DNA of 39,568 nucleotides from JAVHLK01 sp043806215 (GTDB lineage Bacteria; Desulfobacterota; Desulfomonilia; Desulfomonilales; Desulfomonilaceae): the NCBI GenBank assembly GCA_043806215.1, contig JAZDHD010000387.1:1-39568 (forward strand). The letters run 5' to 3'. This document shows positions 16,913-24,173 of the stretch, piece by piece. Position numbers and translations under genes: made by a program. Every line of letters begins with the position of its first letter. Positions within the stretch are counted from its first letter, which is position 1. The notes under the pieces are model-generated. The model was not told the DNA's origin, made no database searches, and saw only the letters and a list, made by a program, of their open reading frames with translations.

Positions 16913-18352
16913 ATGATGCCTTATCCATCGTCTCGAAACGCATATGCATTCCTCGTTGCGTTATTCGTGGTATCCCGGCTGGTATACTACGGCATCGGGG
17001 TCCGGTTCGATTCGATCCTGCTCTATTGCGGGTGGCAGTTTCTCGAGATCGATCTCCTGCAGAACCATCTTGCGCAGAGCATTCTTAACCTTCACAGTCA
17101 GCCGCCGTTGGCGAATCTGTTCCTGGGATTGGTCCTGAAGTGTTTCCCTGCCGGCGCTGATTGGGTGTTTTGGCTTACGAACATGGTTTTCGGCCTGGTC
17201 ATGGCCGTTGCCATGTTCGCCTTGATGCAACGTCTCAACGTTTCCCCATCTCTTTCCCTTATTCTGACCTCGCTCTTTCTCGTAAGCCCGGGGACCGTGT
17301 TGTATGAAAACCTGTTGCTGTACACCTATCCTACGGCTGGTCTACTGTGCCTGGCGGCTCTCGTGCTTTTCTTCATGATGCAGACGGGGGCGGCCCGTTA
17401 CGGGGTGATCTTCTTTGCCCTTGCGGCCGTGATCATACTTACGAGGAGCCTGTTCCAGATCGTCTGGCCCGTCCTCGCCTGTGCCGTCCTCGTCCGGTGC
17501 GGGAGGATCAAATTCAAATCCGTGGTCCTCGTCGCTCTCGTCCCCATGCTGATAGTGCTCGCCTGGCAGGTGAAGAACTACCACCGGTTCGGCGTCTTAG
17601 CGACCAGTAGTTGGTTGGGGTTGAACCTGACGAGGAACACGGTTGAACGGCTGTCACCGGAGGAGATCAAGATCCTTGTCGCGGAGGGCCGTCTGTCGCC
17701 GCTTGCTCAGATACCGGCCTTTAGTGACTTCGAATACTACCGGATGTTCATCCCCGCACCCGAGACGACCGGGGTACCCGCACTGGACCGCGAGACGAAA
17801 GGGCCTCCCTGCATCGGTCCAAACCTTAACCATATAGGCTACATCGCTGCTTCCAAGAAGAGACTTGAAGACGCTTTCTACGTGATATGTACCGACCCGA
17901 CCAGGTTCGCTCTCAATGTGCTCGACGCATTGGGGATCTATTTCAAACCGGCCGGCGAATCCTTGGCGGACACCGGGAACGCACGGCGGCTGTGGTTCCT
18001 GGGCTACTGGTATCGAGCATTGGGCCTTCCGGAACCTCACGGGCTTCGACCAGCGTGGCCCATCGTCGCGTGGTACGGGTTGGTCCTCGCGTACGGATTC
18101 GTCGTCACGGCGAGAGCCGTCTTGAGGCAGCCCCGGGAGATTCCCTTTCATACCACGATAGCCTTCATGTGGGTCACCATGGTCTACGTCACGGTGACGG
18201 CGAACCTCACCGACATCTGGGAGAACAACCGCGTCAGGTTCATGGTGGACCCGTATGCCTGGATACTCCTTGGAGTTTCGGTGAACCATGTTCTTCGTTC
18301 CGTGACGAGCACGCGACCGCACCTCAAAGGCGAGGGAGGCATACCCACGTAA
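16913..18352 (+). CDS. Multi-pass GT-C-like membrane protein (putative glycosyltransferase)
   Basis: The 479-residue protein has about ten to eleven hydrophobic segments and an N-terminal large loop, the layout of the PMT/ArnT/GT39-like GT-C superfamily. The first loop has VRFDSILLYCGWQFLEIDLL and the motif HSQPPLANLFLGL; a conserved 'H-x-QPP' after the first membrane segment is common in GT-C enzymes that use polyprenyl-phosphate sugars. Residues 230-330 form an extracytoplasmic region with EYYRMFIPAPETT. Start choice between ATG 16913 and ATG 16916 is open; GAGG at 16908 favours 16916. It begins 45 bases after the Thr-repeat gene and is probably cotranscribed with it. Donor and acceptor are unknown. 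Confidence 0.78.
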   Translation: MMPYPSSRNAYAFLVALFVVSRLVYYGIGVRFDSILLYCGWQFLEIDLLQNHLAQSILNLHSQPPLANLFLGLVLKCFPAGADWVFWLTNMVFGLVMAVAMFALMQRLNVSPSLSLILTSLFLVSPGTVLYENLLLYTYPTAGLLCLAALVLFFMMQTGAARYGVIFFALAAVIILTRSLFQIVWPVLACAVLVRCGRIKFKSVVLVALVPMLIVLAWQVKNYHRFGVLATSSWLGLNLTRNTVERLSPEEIKILVAEGRLSPLAQIPAFSDFEYYRMFIPAPETTGVPALDRETKGPPCIGPNLNHIGYIAASKKRLEDAFYVICTDPTRFALNVLDALGIYFKPAGESLADTGNARRLWFLGYWYRALGLPEPHGLRPAWPIVAWYGLVLAYGFVVTARAVLRQPREIPFHTTIAFMWVTMVYVTVTANLTDIWENNRVRFMVDPYAWILLGVSVNHVLRSVTSTRPHLKGEGGIPT

Positions 18353-18648
18353 CCGTTCATCGCTCAAGAAGCGTCCACCCGGCAGGTCCGCGGCGCGGCC
18401 TGCGGCCTTGGAATCCGGTCCCCACCGGCTTGACACCGCTAGTGGCGCACTCTATTCTATGCACGGAAGACCGTGGGCAATCGGGGACATGATCCGATTT
18501 TGCGAACGGCGCCGTGCGACCTCGCAAAACTCGGAATCGTGTCCCCGGATTGCCGGCGCCCCCATGGCCATGCCATCAAACCGAGAGGCCCGAGGGATGG
18601 TAGGCTTATTGGGTGACAGACCCTAATGAACCGTGATGACGAAGACCA
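18353..18648. other. Intergenic region with a palindromic element
   Basis: The region contains the large hairpin at 18478-18554 and its right-hand flank up to 18625, listed separately. Nothing else is recognisable. Confidence 0.5.
18478..18625. repeat. REPIN/MITE-like palindrome, copy 1
   Basis: A roughly 75-base imperfect hairpin runs from CAATCGGGGACATGATCCG, through TTTTGCGAACGGCGCC, to CGGAATCGTGTCCCCGGATTG. A flank with CCCCCATGGCCATGCC and GGTAGGCTTATTGGGTGAC follows. A second copy of the whole is at 28657-28792, where the flank has the same orientation but the hairpin core is the reverse complement with about one mismatch. Confidence 0.75.
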
Positions 18649-19524
18649 ATGGCACCTGCTCAACGAAACCGGCTTAATCCAGATCTTGTGCGGCGTATTC
18701 GCATGTGCTTTGTGGCGGTTTCTCTGGGGCTTCTCGTGCAGGGTGATGCCGTGGGGTTGTCCACCAATGGGCGATACCTGTTTCTGTTTGCCCACCCCGA
18801 CGACGATGTCATGATCTGCGGAACAATGAAGATGTTGATCGATGCAGGGGCTGAAGTTCACGGCGCTTGGCTCGGTTCGGGCGACTGGCTCGGCCAAGGG
18901 CCGACCCGCAGAGCTGAACGGTCCAAGGCGGCAAAGATCATGGGGCTGAAAAGATCCCGGACTCATGTTCTTGGAATCGCGGACATGCACTTTCTCGGAA
19001 ATCTGGAGCAGGCCGCCCGCAAAACGGCCGCGCTCTTCTCCCGGATCAAGCCGGATATCGTGTTTGTTCCTGCATACGAAGGCGGTCATCCGGATCACGA
19101 TGCGGTGAACTTCCTCGCCTACGAGGCCTCCCGCAGGACGGGTTTAAGGCCCAAGTTGTTTGAGTTCCCTCTGTACAACGCCACCGGTCCGGCTTACCAC
19201 TGGTGGTGGCGAGTCAACGACTTTCCTCCCGGAGGTCCCGCGGTTTTCTCCACTCCCTTGAACGGAGCGGCCGTGGATGCCAAGTTCGAAATCATACGGA
19301 CGTACTCCAGTCAATGGATGCTCATGATACCGGCCAGACTGGCCTTTTCACGATCCGAGTTGCTCGAAGTCGGAGAGCTTTATAGGCCCTGCCCTGCGGA
19401 TCGCGATCACACGGTTCGGCCTCACGAGGATATGCTGAGTTACGAACGCTGGTTCAACTTCTTCCTCGGCGCGGATTTCGAGGATTTCAGGAAAGCGGTG
19501 TTGAAGACTCGCCGGGGTCATTGA
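18649..19524 (+). CDS. PIG-L family (LmbE-like) deacetylase
   Basis: The 291-residue protein carries the two zinc-site signatures of the PIG-L/LmbE superfamily: LFAHPDDDVMICGTMKMLID near residue 48 and GGHPDHDAVNFLAYEA near residue 148. Enzymes of this family hydrolyse the N-acetyl group of GlcNAc-type residues in glycolipids, thiols or polysaccharides. A hydrophobic stretch (MCFVAVSLGLLVQGDAVG, residues 19-36) precedes the domain and could be a signal or anchor if translation starts at 18649; a start at ATG 18703 would turn it into the N-terminus. Neither start has a good ribosome site. It lies last in the glycan cluster, suggesting it deacetylates a sugar made by the upstream enzymes (inference). 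Confidence 0.88.
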   Translation: MAPAQRNRLNPDLVRRIRMCFVAVSLGLLVQGDAVGLSTNGRYLFLFAHPDDDVMICGTMKMLIDAGAEVHGAWLGSGDWLGQGPTRRAERSKAAKIMGLKRSRTHVLGIADMHFLGNLEQAARKTAALFSRIKPDIVFVPAYEGGHPDHDAVNFLAYEASRRTGLRPKLFEFPLYNATGPAYHWWWRVNDFPPGGPAVFSTPLNGAAVDAKFEIIRTYSSQWMLMIPARLAFSRSELLEVGELYRPCPADRDHTVRPHEDMLSYERWFNFFLGADFEDFRKAVLKTRRGH

Positions 19525-19558
19525 AATAACAGAAGACGTGTAGACTTCAGGAGGTACC

Positions 19559-19723
19559 GTGAAACCAAAGACCGTAACTCGGGTATTGGATACCGGCGCA
19601 TTGATGAGGTTCGGCGTTGGGTTGCGGGAGATGTATCGAGGAGTGGCGATGAGAGCGGCGTATGGGCGGCGGTTCGAGGGAAAGGTAGCGTCCCGGGCTC
19701 CGTGCCGGGCGACCGAGGGATAA
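19559..19723 (+). CDS. Hypothetical 54-residue protein running into a repeat
   Basis: GTG 19559 stands five bases after AGGAGG, an excellent ribosome site. The frame encodes a basic peptide (VKPKTVTRVLDTGALMRFGV...) of unknown family. Codons 42-54 lie in a partial intergenic repeat (GGTAGCGTCCCGGGCTCCGT), so the C-terminus and stop are probably repeat-derived. It may be a real small protein or the remnant of a longer gene truncated by repeat insertion. Confidence 0.3.
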   Translation: MKPKTVTRVLDTGALMRFGVGLREMYRGVAMRAAYGRRFEGKVASRAPCRATEG

Positions 19724-19742
19724 GAGAGGTTCAGGGCAGAAT

Positions 19743-19780
19743 CCGGGGAACCCCTTTTTCGGTATAAAGCGGTTCCCCGG
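19743..19780. terminator. Strong stem-loop
   Basis: Arms CCGGGGAACC and GGTTCCCCGG are perfectly paired (10 bp) around an 18-base loop, with no T-tract after it. It lies between the 54-residue frame and the glutaredoxin-like gene. Its role (terminator, processing site or repeat piece) is undecided. Confidence 0.45.
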
Positions 19781-19854
19781 CCCCTTCCGCAAAAACTTTC
19801 AATTCTTCGTAGGATGCCGGTGAGCGCCGCGAACCGCATCGATGGGAGTGGTGA

Positions 19855-20145
19855 ATGATTCTATTCACCAAGACAGACTGTGAGCGCTGCGCGTGGGTTA
19901 AGGCGAACTGCGATTTGACCAACGTCGCCGTCCGGAATCTGGACGGTAACGCCGAGGCGCACGCCCTGCTCGCATACGACGAGTGTGTCGGGCTCTCAGA
20001 GAAGGGGGGACTGCCGATCCTCGCGGTAGCGGAACCACAGGATCGTATGACCGCTGTAGGTGCTGAGACGATCGCTGCGTGGCTGGGGACCAAGCCGGAT
20101 GCAGAGCCGCTGACGGATGACTGCGGGGATGCGTGTGTGTTATAA
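19855..20145 (+). CDS. Glutaredoxin/thioredoxin-fold small protein
   Basis: This 96-residue protein begins MILFTKTDCERCAWVKA: a beta strand followed by a C-x-x-C redox site (Cys9, Cys12), as in glutaredoxins. The cis-proline region is GGLPILAVAEP. The C-terminus is unusual, with Cys in CGDACVL. The ribosome site GGGAG lies eight bases before ATG 19855. It most likely acts as a thiol-disulfide or metal-handling protein in the cytosol; no partner is evident from the neighbours. The length is typical of short glutaredoxin-like proteins of anaerobes. Confidence 0.75.
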   Translation: MILFTKTDCERCAWVKANCDLTNVAVRNLDGNAEAHALLAYDECVGLSEKGGLPILAVAEPQDRMTAVGAETIAAWLGTKPDAEPLTDDCGDACVL

Positions 20146-20188
20146 CTGCTCAGATCAAGTGCGGGAGAAGACGACCCCGTGAAGCCGG

Positions 20189-20743
20189 CTAGTTTTTGTC
20201 GGATTCCCCATCCTCAAAGGGTAAATTGAGTTGTTCAGCCGATTGCGTTGCATCAGGCACGCCACTACGCTCCCGCAATTCCTTCTTCCGTCGCCGAACA
20301 GCATATACGAAACAGCCTACCAAGGTAGCCAGGGGAACGATCATGGCTACCAGTCCATCAGCGCTGTGCCCGTTGATTATGAGATAGGTGCCCTCGACGG
20401 AAAAACCGGCTGCAAGGACAAACGCCAGAATCAACCCCAAGAGAGAATGCCACTTATCGGACTTAACAACGGTCAGTTCCAATCTTTGGCGATGAGTCGC
20501 TTGTGTCTCGGCCATCGACAGAATACGGTCAGCAGCATCAGGAACAATCTCGTTGTATTTGGCCAGTGTCTCAGGAGGCGGAATGGGACCGGAAAACCTT
20601 TCAGAAATCTCAGACCTAAAGAGGGAAAGATCTCCTCCGACTAGACTCATGAGCTTGTGAAGAGTCTTTGGATCCTTTGCCAAAGCATCTTCGACCTTTT
20701 TCAAGGCCTCTTGGTCATCCTGCTTATGCCCGGCATCTTCCAT
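20189..20743 (-). CDS. DUF2335 domain membrane protein
   Basis: The 184-residue protein contains the DUF2335 signature FSGPIPPPETLAKYNEIVPD followed by AADRILSMAETQATHRQ (residues 49-87). Two membrane segments follow (LLGLILAFVLAAGFSVEGTY and ADGLVAMIVPLATLVGCFVY) and an acidic, charged C-terminus. The N-terminal 45 residues are helical and charged. The family's function is unknown; it is often found on mobile or strain-variable DNA. GGGAGACAACTGA precedes ATG 20743. Its first codons overlap the end of the gene upstream by 20 bases, implying translational coupling. Confidence 0.88.
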   Translation of the reverse strand: MEDAGHKQDDQEALKKVEDALAKDPKTLHKLMSLVGGDLSLFRSEISERFSGPIPPPETLAKYNEIVPDAADRILSMAETQATHRQRLELTVVKSDKWHSLLGLILAFVLAAGFSVEGTYLIINGHSADGLVAMIVPLATLVGCFVYAVRRRKKELRERSGVPDATQSAEQLNLPFEDGESDKN

Positions 20744-20957
20744 TCAGTTGTCTCCCGTGTCCCTCTCTAGACTGCCCCATAGCCCACCACATGTCGTCAC
20801 CCACAGCTTCCCAATCAGACTGAATAGCCCGAAAATCCGCTTCCGTTTTAGTGTGTGAATAGTTGTAGGTGTTCAGGGCTCCACCTACATCGAGTAACCT
20901 CGCAAGTCCCACTAAAAACGTGGAACGCGCGTATAATCTAAAGATTCGTTGTGCCAT
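20724..20957 (-). CDS. Small protein coupled to the DUF2335 gene
   Basis: From ATG 20957 (GGAAGGGGACGCGAAAC upstream) the product is 77 residues. It opens with a basic hydrophobic helix (MAQRIFRLYARSTFLVGLAR) and continues to a Trp-rich acidic segment, DWEAVGDDMWWAMGQSREG. No family is recognised with certainty. It overlaps the DUF2335 gene by 20 bases in another frame, so the two are translated together and probably work together. A longer frame back to 20999 exists but lacks a better ribosome site. The A/T-rich upstream region (21000-21130) contrasts with the rest of the window and suggests acquired DNA. Confidence 0.65.
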   Translation of the reverse strand: MAQRIFRLYARSTFLVGLARLLDVGGALNTYNYSHTKTEADFRAIQSDWEAVGDDMWWAMGQSREGHGRQLNGRCRA

Positions 20958-21238
20958 GTTTCGCGTCCCCTTCCTCAAAAATGGATAACCGATATCCAAC
21001 CGAAATGCAAATGAAAATAAAATGATAGCGTAAACCTCGCGTCCTGTTTATCAACAACGGGGATCGGCTCGGGTGTTTCTATTCCAGTTTCTCATTGAGA
21101 GTGACTTCATAGTAACGGTATCATTGCTCGAATGTCAATGCCGTTTTCCAGAATGTCGTATCCTCCTTACCTTTCGGACAGACTCGGAGGAAAGAAGTTC
21201 TGATGAGTGCTTAAAACTACCATGATACTGGGGACGAG
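20958..21238. other. A/T-rich upstream region of the DUF2335 pair
   Basis: No gene is seen. The sequence is clearly richer in A/T than its surroundings, consistent with a promoter region and with horizontally acquired DNA. Several weak -10-like hexamers exist (for example TATCAT on the minus strand near 21025), but none has a well-placed -35. Confidence 0.35.
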
Positions 21239-21405
21239 TCAGATGTCTCCGAATGATCTATCCCACCACGGACCGATACTCCAGATCCCGATTTTGCCCT
21301 CGTGACGGTTCATGATCGGAAAGCCGGCGGCATCGAGAGCCGTCAAATCACGATAGAGGGTACGGTGGGTAGTCCCTAACCTTCGTATCCAAATTGAGCG
21401 ACGCC
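21239..21405 (-). pseudogene. Remnant of an HTH (DeoR/YafY-type) transcriptional regulator
   Basis: Read on the minus strand, the frame ending at TGA 21241-21239 contains LGTTHRTLYRDLTALDAAGF followed by PIMNRHEGKIGIWSI. This is the recognition helix and wing typical of the HTH-11 domain that begins WYL/YafY-like regulators. The first helices are missing or frame-shifted (the upstream reading frame RRRSIWIRR is not family-like), and the protein stops right after the wing, so the WYL domain is gone. I read it as a decayed fragment. Confidence 0.5.
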
Positions 21406-21431
21406 GGGTCGGTCTTTCGGGCGTTCATTAC

Positions 21432-21737
21432 GTGGACCTCTTGCTCGTCTTTGTTCCTGATGAGGAATCAAATCGGAATAACCTGTTGTACCTGCCGAAC
21501 AAATGCGCTCACTGCACCGGGGATCGGCTCGAATTACCAATCCTCTGGGCAGTCGGCAAGAAATATCTTATTATTGTGTCGACGGAAATGGAACCCGACA
21601 CCCATGACGTATTGAGCTTATGCCGATGCGGTTTCAACCGGGTGACCGGGACGGACAACGTTGAATCATGCATTGTCCACCGTCTGAATCGGGCGGGCTT
21701 GCCGGATGATCCATTACCGCACCGGAACCAATCGTAG
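21432..21737 (+). CDS. Uncertain ORF with Cys-pair pattern
   Basis: This is a GTG-initiated frame of 101 codons with C-x-x-C (NKCAHCTGD) and C-x-C-G (SLCRCGFN), spaced like a small zinc ribbon. It has alternating hydrophobic stretches (PILWAVGKKYLIIV). There is no ribosome site, no neighbour to support it and no recognised family. It could be the remains of a gene in the same decayed region as the regulator fragment. Confidence 0.25.
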   Translation: MDLLLVFVPDEESNRNNLLYLPNKCAHCTGDRLELPILWAVGKKYLIIVSTEMEPDTHDVLSLCRCGFNRVTGTDNVESCIVHRLNRAGLPDDPLPHRNQS

Positions 21738-21802
21738 GTCGGGCTGTCGGATCCGGTATGTCGATCCGGATGATTTCATCGTTCGGGAGGGGGTTTCAAG
21801 CC

Positions 21803-22339
21803 ATGTCGATGCTTCGTTTCGGATTGCTTCTCGTATTGCTCGTCATTCTGTCCGCCGTGCCGGCAGCCCCCATGATGCCCACCGCGGACGACTTCCCGGA
21901 CGACTCATCCGCGGAAGCGGACGCGTGCGCGGAACTCCTCGCGAAGGTCGACGCTTCACGGCCGATCACCGTTCAGATTTCCGAGTCGGATGAATTGCAG
22001 CAGTTCCTCCGGAAACATGGCATAGGAGATGTGCGCCGCTGTTTGCGTAAGATCCGCGGGGCCGAGATTCCCAAAAAGGATGTCCCGGCGCCGGCAAGGC
22101 CCGAGGTGCGCCTCGGCGATATCGACCGGCGGTATGTCGCCCCCGGACCGCGGTGCGACCGGCCGATCCCCTCCAAGCAAGAGTTCCTACGCATGTTGAA
22201 GGAAAGACCTGCCGACGCCGGGCAAATCCTCCGGCGCTGCAATGTGCCAATCAAGAGCATTTCCCCGATCAGGCAGCTCCCCGTCGGGATGAGGCAGCTT
22301 CCGGTCGATACCAGGCAACGGCCGGTTGACACCTGGTGA
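21803..22339 (+). CDS. Secreted hypothetical protein with C-terminal heptad repeats
   Basis: Start ATG 21803 is preceded by GGAGGGGG nine bases away; the product is 178 residues. Residues 1-24 form a signal peptide (RFGLLLVLLVILSAVPAA). The mature part has a DDFPDDSSAEADACAELLAK helix, a region with Cys in DVRRCLRKIRG, a Pro-rich section and a second helical part. It ends in three 7-residue units (RQLPVGM, RQLPVDT, RQRPVDT) encoded by three tandem 21-base units at 22271-22333. There is no known family. It is probably periplasmic or outside the cell. Confidence 0.6.
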   Translation: MSMLRFGLLLVLLVILSAVPAAPMMPTADDFPDDSSAEADACAELLAKVDASRPITVQISESDELQQFLRKHGIGDVRRCLRKIRGAEIPKKDVPAPARPEVRLGDIDRRYVAPGPRCDRPIPSKQEFLRMLKERPADAGQILRRCNVPIKSISPIRQLPVGMRQLPVDTRQRPVDTW

Positions 22340-22801
22340 ACGCTGTTGCCCTGAACGGTCGATGATGGAGCGGGCCGGCAAGCCACATTTTCCGGCAGTG
22401 CCCGCAGAACGAGAAGGTTCCGCGAGATTGAACCGTTTGTCTGAAAATACCCCTCCCCTCGTTCCCAGGCTCCTGCCTGGGAATGACTAGCCGCCGGGCT
22501 CTGCCCGGTCTTCGGCCCGGAATACCGAGAGATTTTCATGCTCAGTTGTGATCGCCCTATCATGGAGGTTTGTCTGAAAACCCCACTCGGGGATTCCCTC
22601 GTTCTCGTAGGGGTAGGCCCCCGTGCCTACCCGGGCGGCCACAGGGGGCCGCCCCTACAGACTGGGAATGACTATCCACCGGGCTCTGCCCGGTCTTCGG
22701 CTCGGAGTCCCGGGGGCTTTCATAGTCAGTTGTGATCCTCGCATCATGGGGGTTATTCTGAAACGAACCCTTACGCCGTGGATTACGGGACTCTTGCCGG
22801 T
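22340..22801. repeat. Tandem ~100-base direct repeat plus GC-rich palindrome
   Basis: No gene is present. Copy 1 (22481-22580) and copy 2 (22666-22764) share GGGCTCTGCCCGGTCTTCGG, CAGTTGTGATC and the CATCATGG/TCTGAAA end at about 80% identity. Between them, 22602-22662 is GC-rich and self-complementary (AGGGGTAGGCCCCCGTGCCT and GGCGGCCACAGGGGGCCGCC). It resembles the short piece near 10135. Confidence 0.65.
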
Positions 22802-23629
22802 TCATTCTTCCCGCTGCACCATGTTCATCAAGATTTCTACCGCCATATTGGCTTGGTGACCGGCGGCAATGGCCACTCGCGGGGCCATCAACCCCCGCCC
22901 CGGTCTGGCGTCGGTCGTCAAGTCTCCGACCATGAAGACCCGCTCGCCGAGTTGCATGGTTTGGATCTTGTTGCTCTCACCGTATCCGGCCAGACCCGAC
23001 GCCCCAATGATATACGCGTCGGGAAGGAGTTCGGCCACGGTCGCGAGAATCATGGCCTTGGCCTGTGCACCGTCAAAACACTCGACAATGACCTGCGCTT
23101 CCCGAAAGACCTCCGGAATGTTGTCCCTGTCCAGCGCGGTTTGATGGAGCACGACCTCGATGTAAGGGTTGATCGCGGCGATGATTGAACCCATGGCCGC
23201 GGTCTTGGCCATTCCTATGTGGTCGACCGCATAGTGTTGGCGATTGAGGTTTGTCGGCTCCACAACATCGAAGTCCGCGAGGATAAGCTTACCGACGCCC
23301 ATACGCGCCAAATAGACCGCCACATTCGACCCAAGGCCGCCAAGCCCGGCCACCCCCGCGACCGACCGTTTCATACGATCATGCACGTGGGGGGTGTGAC
23401 GTGCCGCCATGAGAACTTCCAGTTCATCTTTTCCGGGGATCGCTCCCCGTCTGATGAGCACCACCTTATCCCCTTCGTTCAATTTATCCGCCGTGCCGCT
23501 CGGATAGCCGTTCACCACCAGAACATCGGCCCCCGGTTCGACCAGGTCTCTCAGGTCTCCGACGGTGGTTCCCCGCTCTACCGTCCTGTGTTTTTCATTC
23601 ACCATAATCTCAATGGGCCGTTCATCCAT
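22802..23629 (-). CDS. ThiS-ThiF fusion: ubiquitin-like sulfur-carrier domain + E1-like adenylyltransferase
   Basis: From ATG 23629 (AAAGGAG eight bases upstream) the product is 275 residues. Residues 1-68 are a ThiS/MoaD-like beta-grasp domain (EIMVNEKHRTVERGTTVGDL ... LNEGDKVVLIRRG). Residues 75-275 are a ThiF/MoeB/HesA Rossmann domain with AGLGGLGSNVAVYLARMGVG and LADFDVVEPTNLNRQHY, which bind ATP, and VIVECFDGAQAKAMI. The carrier domain lacks the free C-terminal Gly-Gly that is normally adenylated, and the E1 domain lacks zinc CxxC pairs; it resembles the short ThiF type of anaerobes. It probably activates a separate sulfur carrier for thiamine or a related sulfur-transfer pathway; no thi genes are adjacent. 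Confidence 0.85.
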   Translation of the reverse strand: MDERPIEIMVNEKHRTVERGTTVGDLRDLVEPGADVLVVNGYPSGTADKLNEGDKVVLIRRGAIPGKDELEVLMAARHTPHVHDRMKRSVAGVAGLGGLGSNVAVYLARMGVGKLILADFDVVEPTNLNRQHYAVDHIGMAKTAAMGSIIAAINPYIEVVLHQTALDRDNIPEVFREAQVIVECFDGAQAKAMILATVAELLPDAYIIGASGLAGYGESNKIQTMQLGERVFMVGDLTTDARPGRGLMAPRVAIAAGHQANMAVEILMNMVQREE

Positions 23630-24173
23630 GACGGGGGCTCCTTTCAAGAACCGGCGGAAGATATTGCCTTACAGGGATATTGGTTCCCATGCGCCAAGCA
23701 TACCGCTTGTCAAGAAAACGAGTCAATATTCACGACCTGCGTGTCCGGCCGTTGCGGATTGACGTGGGGACTCTTGACGAAGTATCTTCTTTGATAGATG
23801 ATAGGTCATTAAGCCGTCGAATCTCCAATCTTGGGAATTGCGGCACCGAATGGACGGTCGCGATGCGGCCGTGTAGATGATTCCCGGGCACCGGGCAATC
23901 GCTGCGGTGAGGAAATCGGCCGGCGAAATCGGTGGGACCGCTTGCATGTAAGATAAGTCCCTTCTCCTCGGAGAATCTCGCAAATCATGAGGGGTTGGGG
24001 AGGCCTGAGACAAAGCCGAGGTTCAGTGGGTGCCGACTCGGGTGATCAAGGCAGTGCACGATTGTAATGAATTGGACTACCGGGGTTGGAGGAAAACTTC
24101 CGCCCGCAACGGAGAACGTTCATGCAAGCCGTTCGCTGTGTACCGAAGCACGGAACCTCAGGAGTGGCAGACC
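23630..24173. other. Divergent promoter region
   Basis: It separates thiS-thiF (-) from the response regulator (+). A thiF promoter is listed separately. On the plus strand TTGACG near 23774 could be a -35, but no clear -10 follows. Bases 24030-24173 are open in frame with the regulator but lack a start with a ribosome site. I see no further gene. Confidence 0.35.
23697..23726 (-). promoter_or_regulatory. Sigma70-like promoter of the ThiS-ThiF gene
   Basis: On the minus strand, TTGACT (23726-23721) and TATGCT (23702-23697) are 18 bases apart, about 70 bases before ATG 23629. Confidence 0.5.

Noticed and set aside
23723..24013. 96-codon minus-strand frame in the thiF/regulator gap
   Set aside because: It covers the likely thiF promoter and lacks a ribosome site and protein character.
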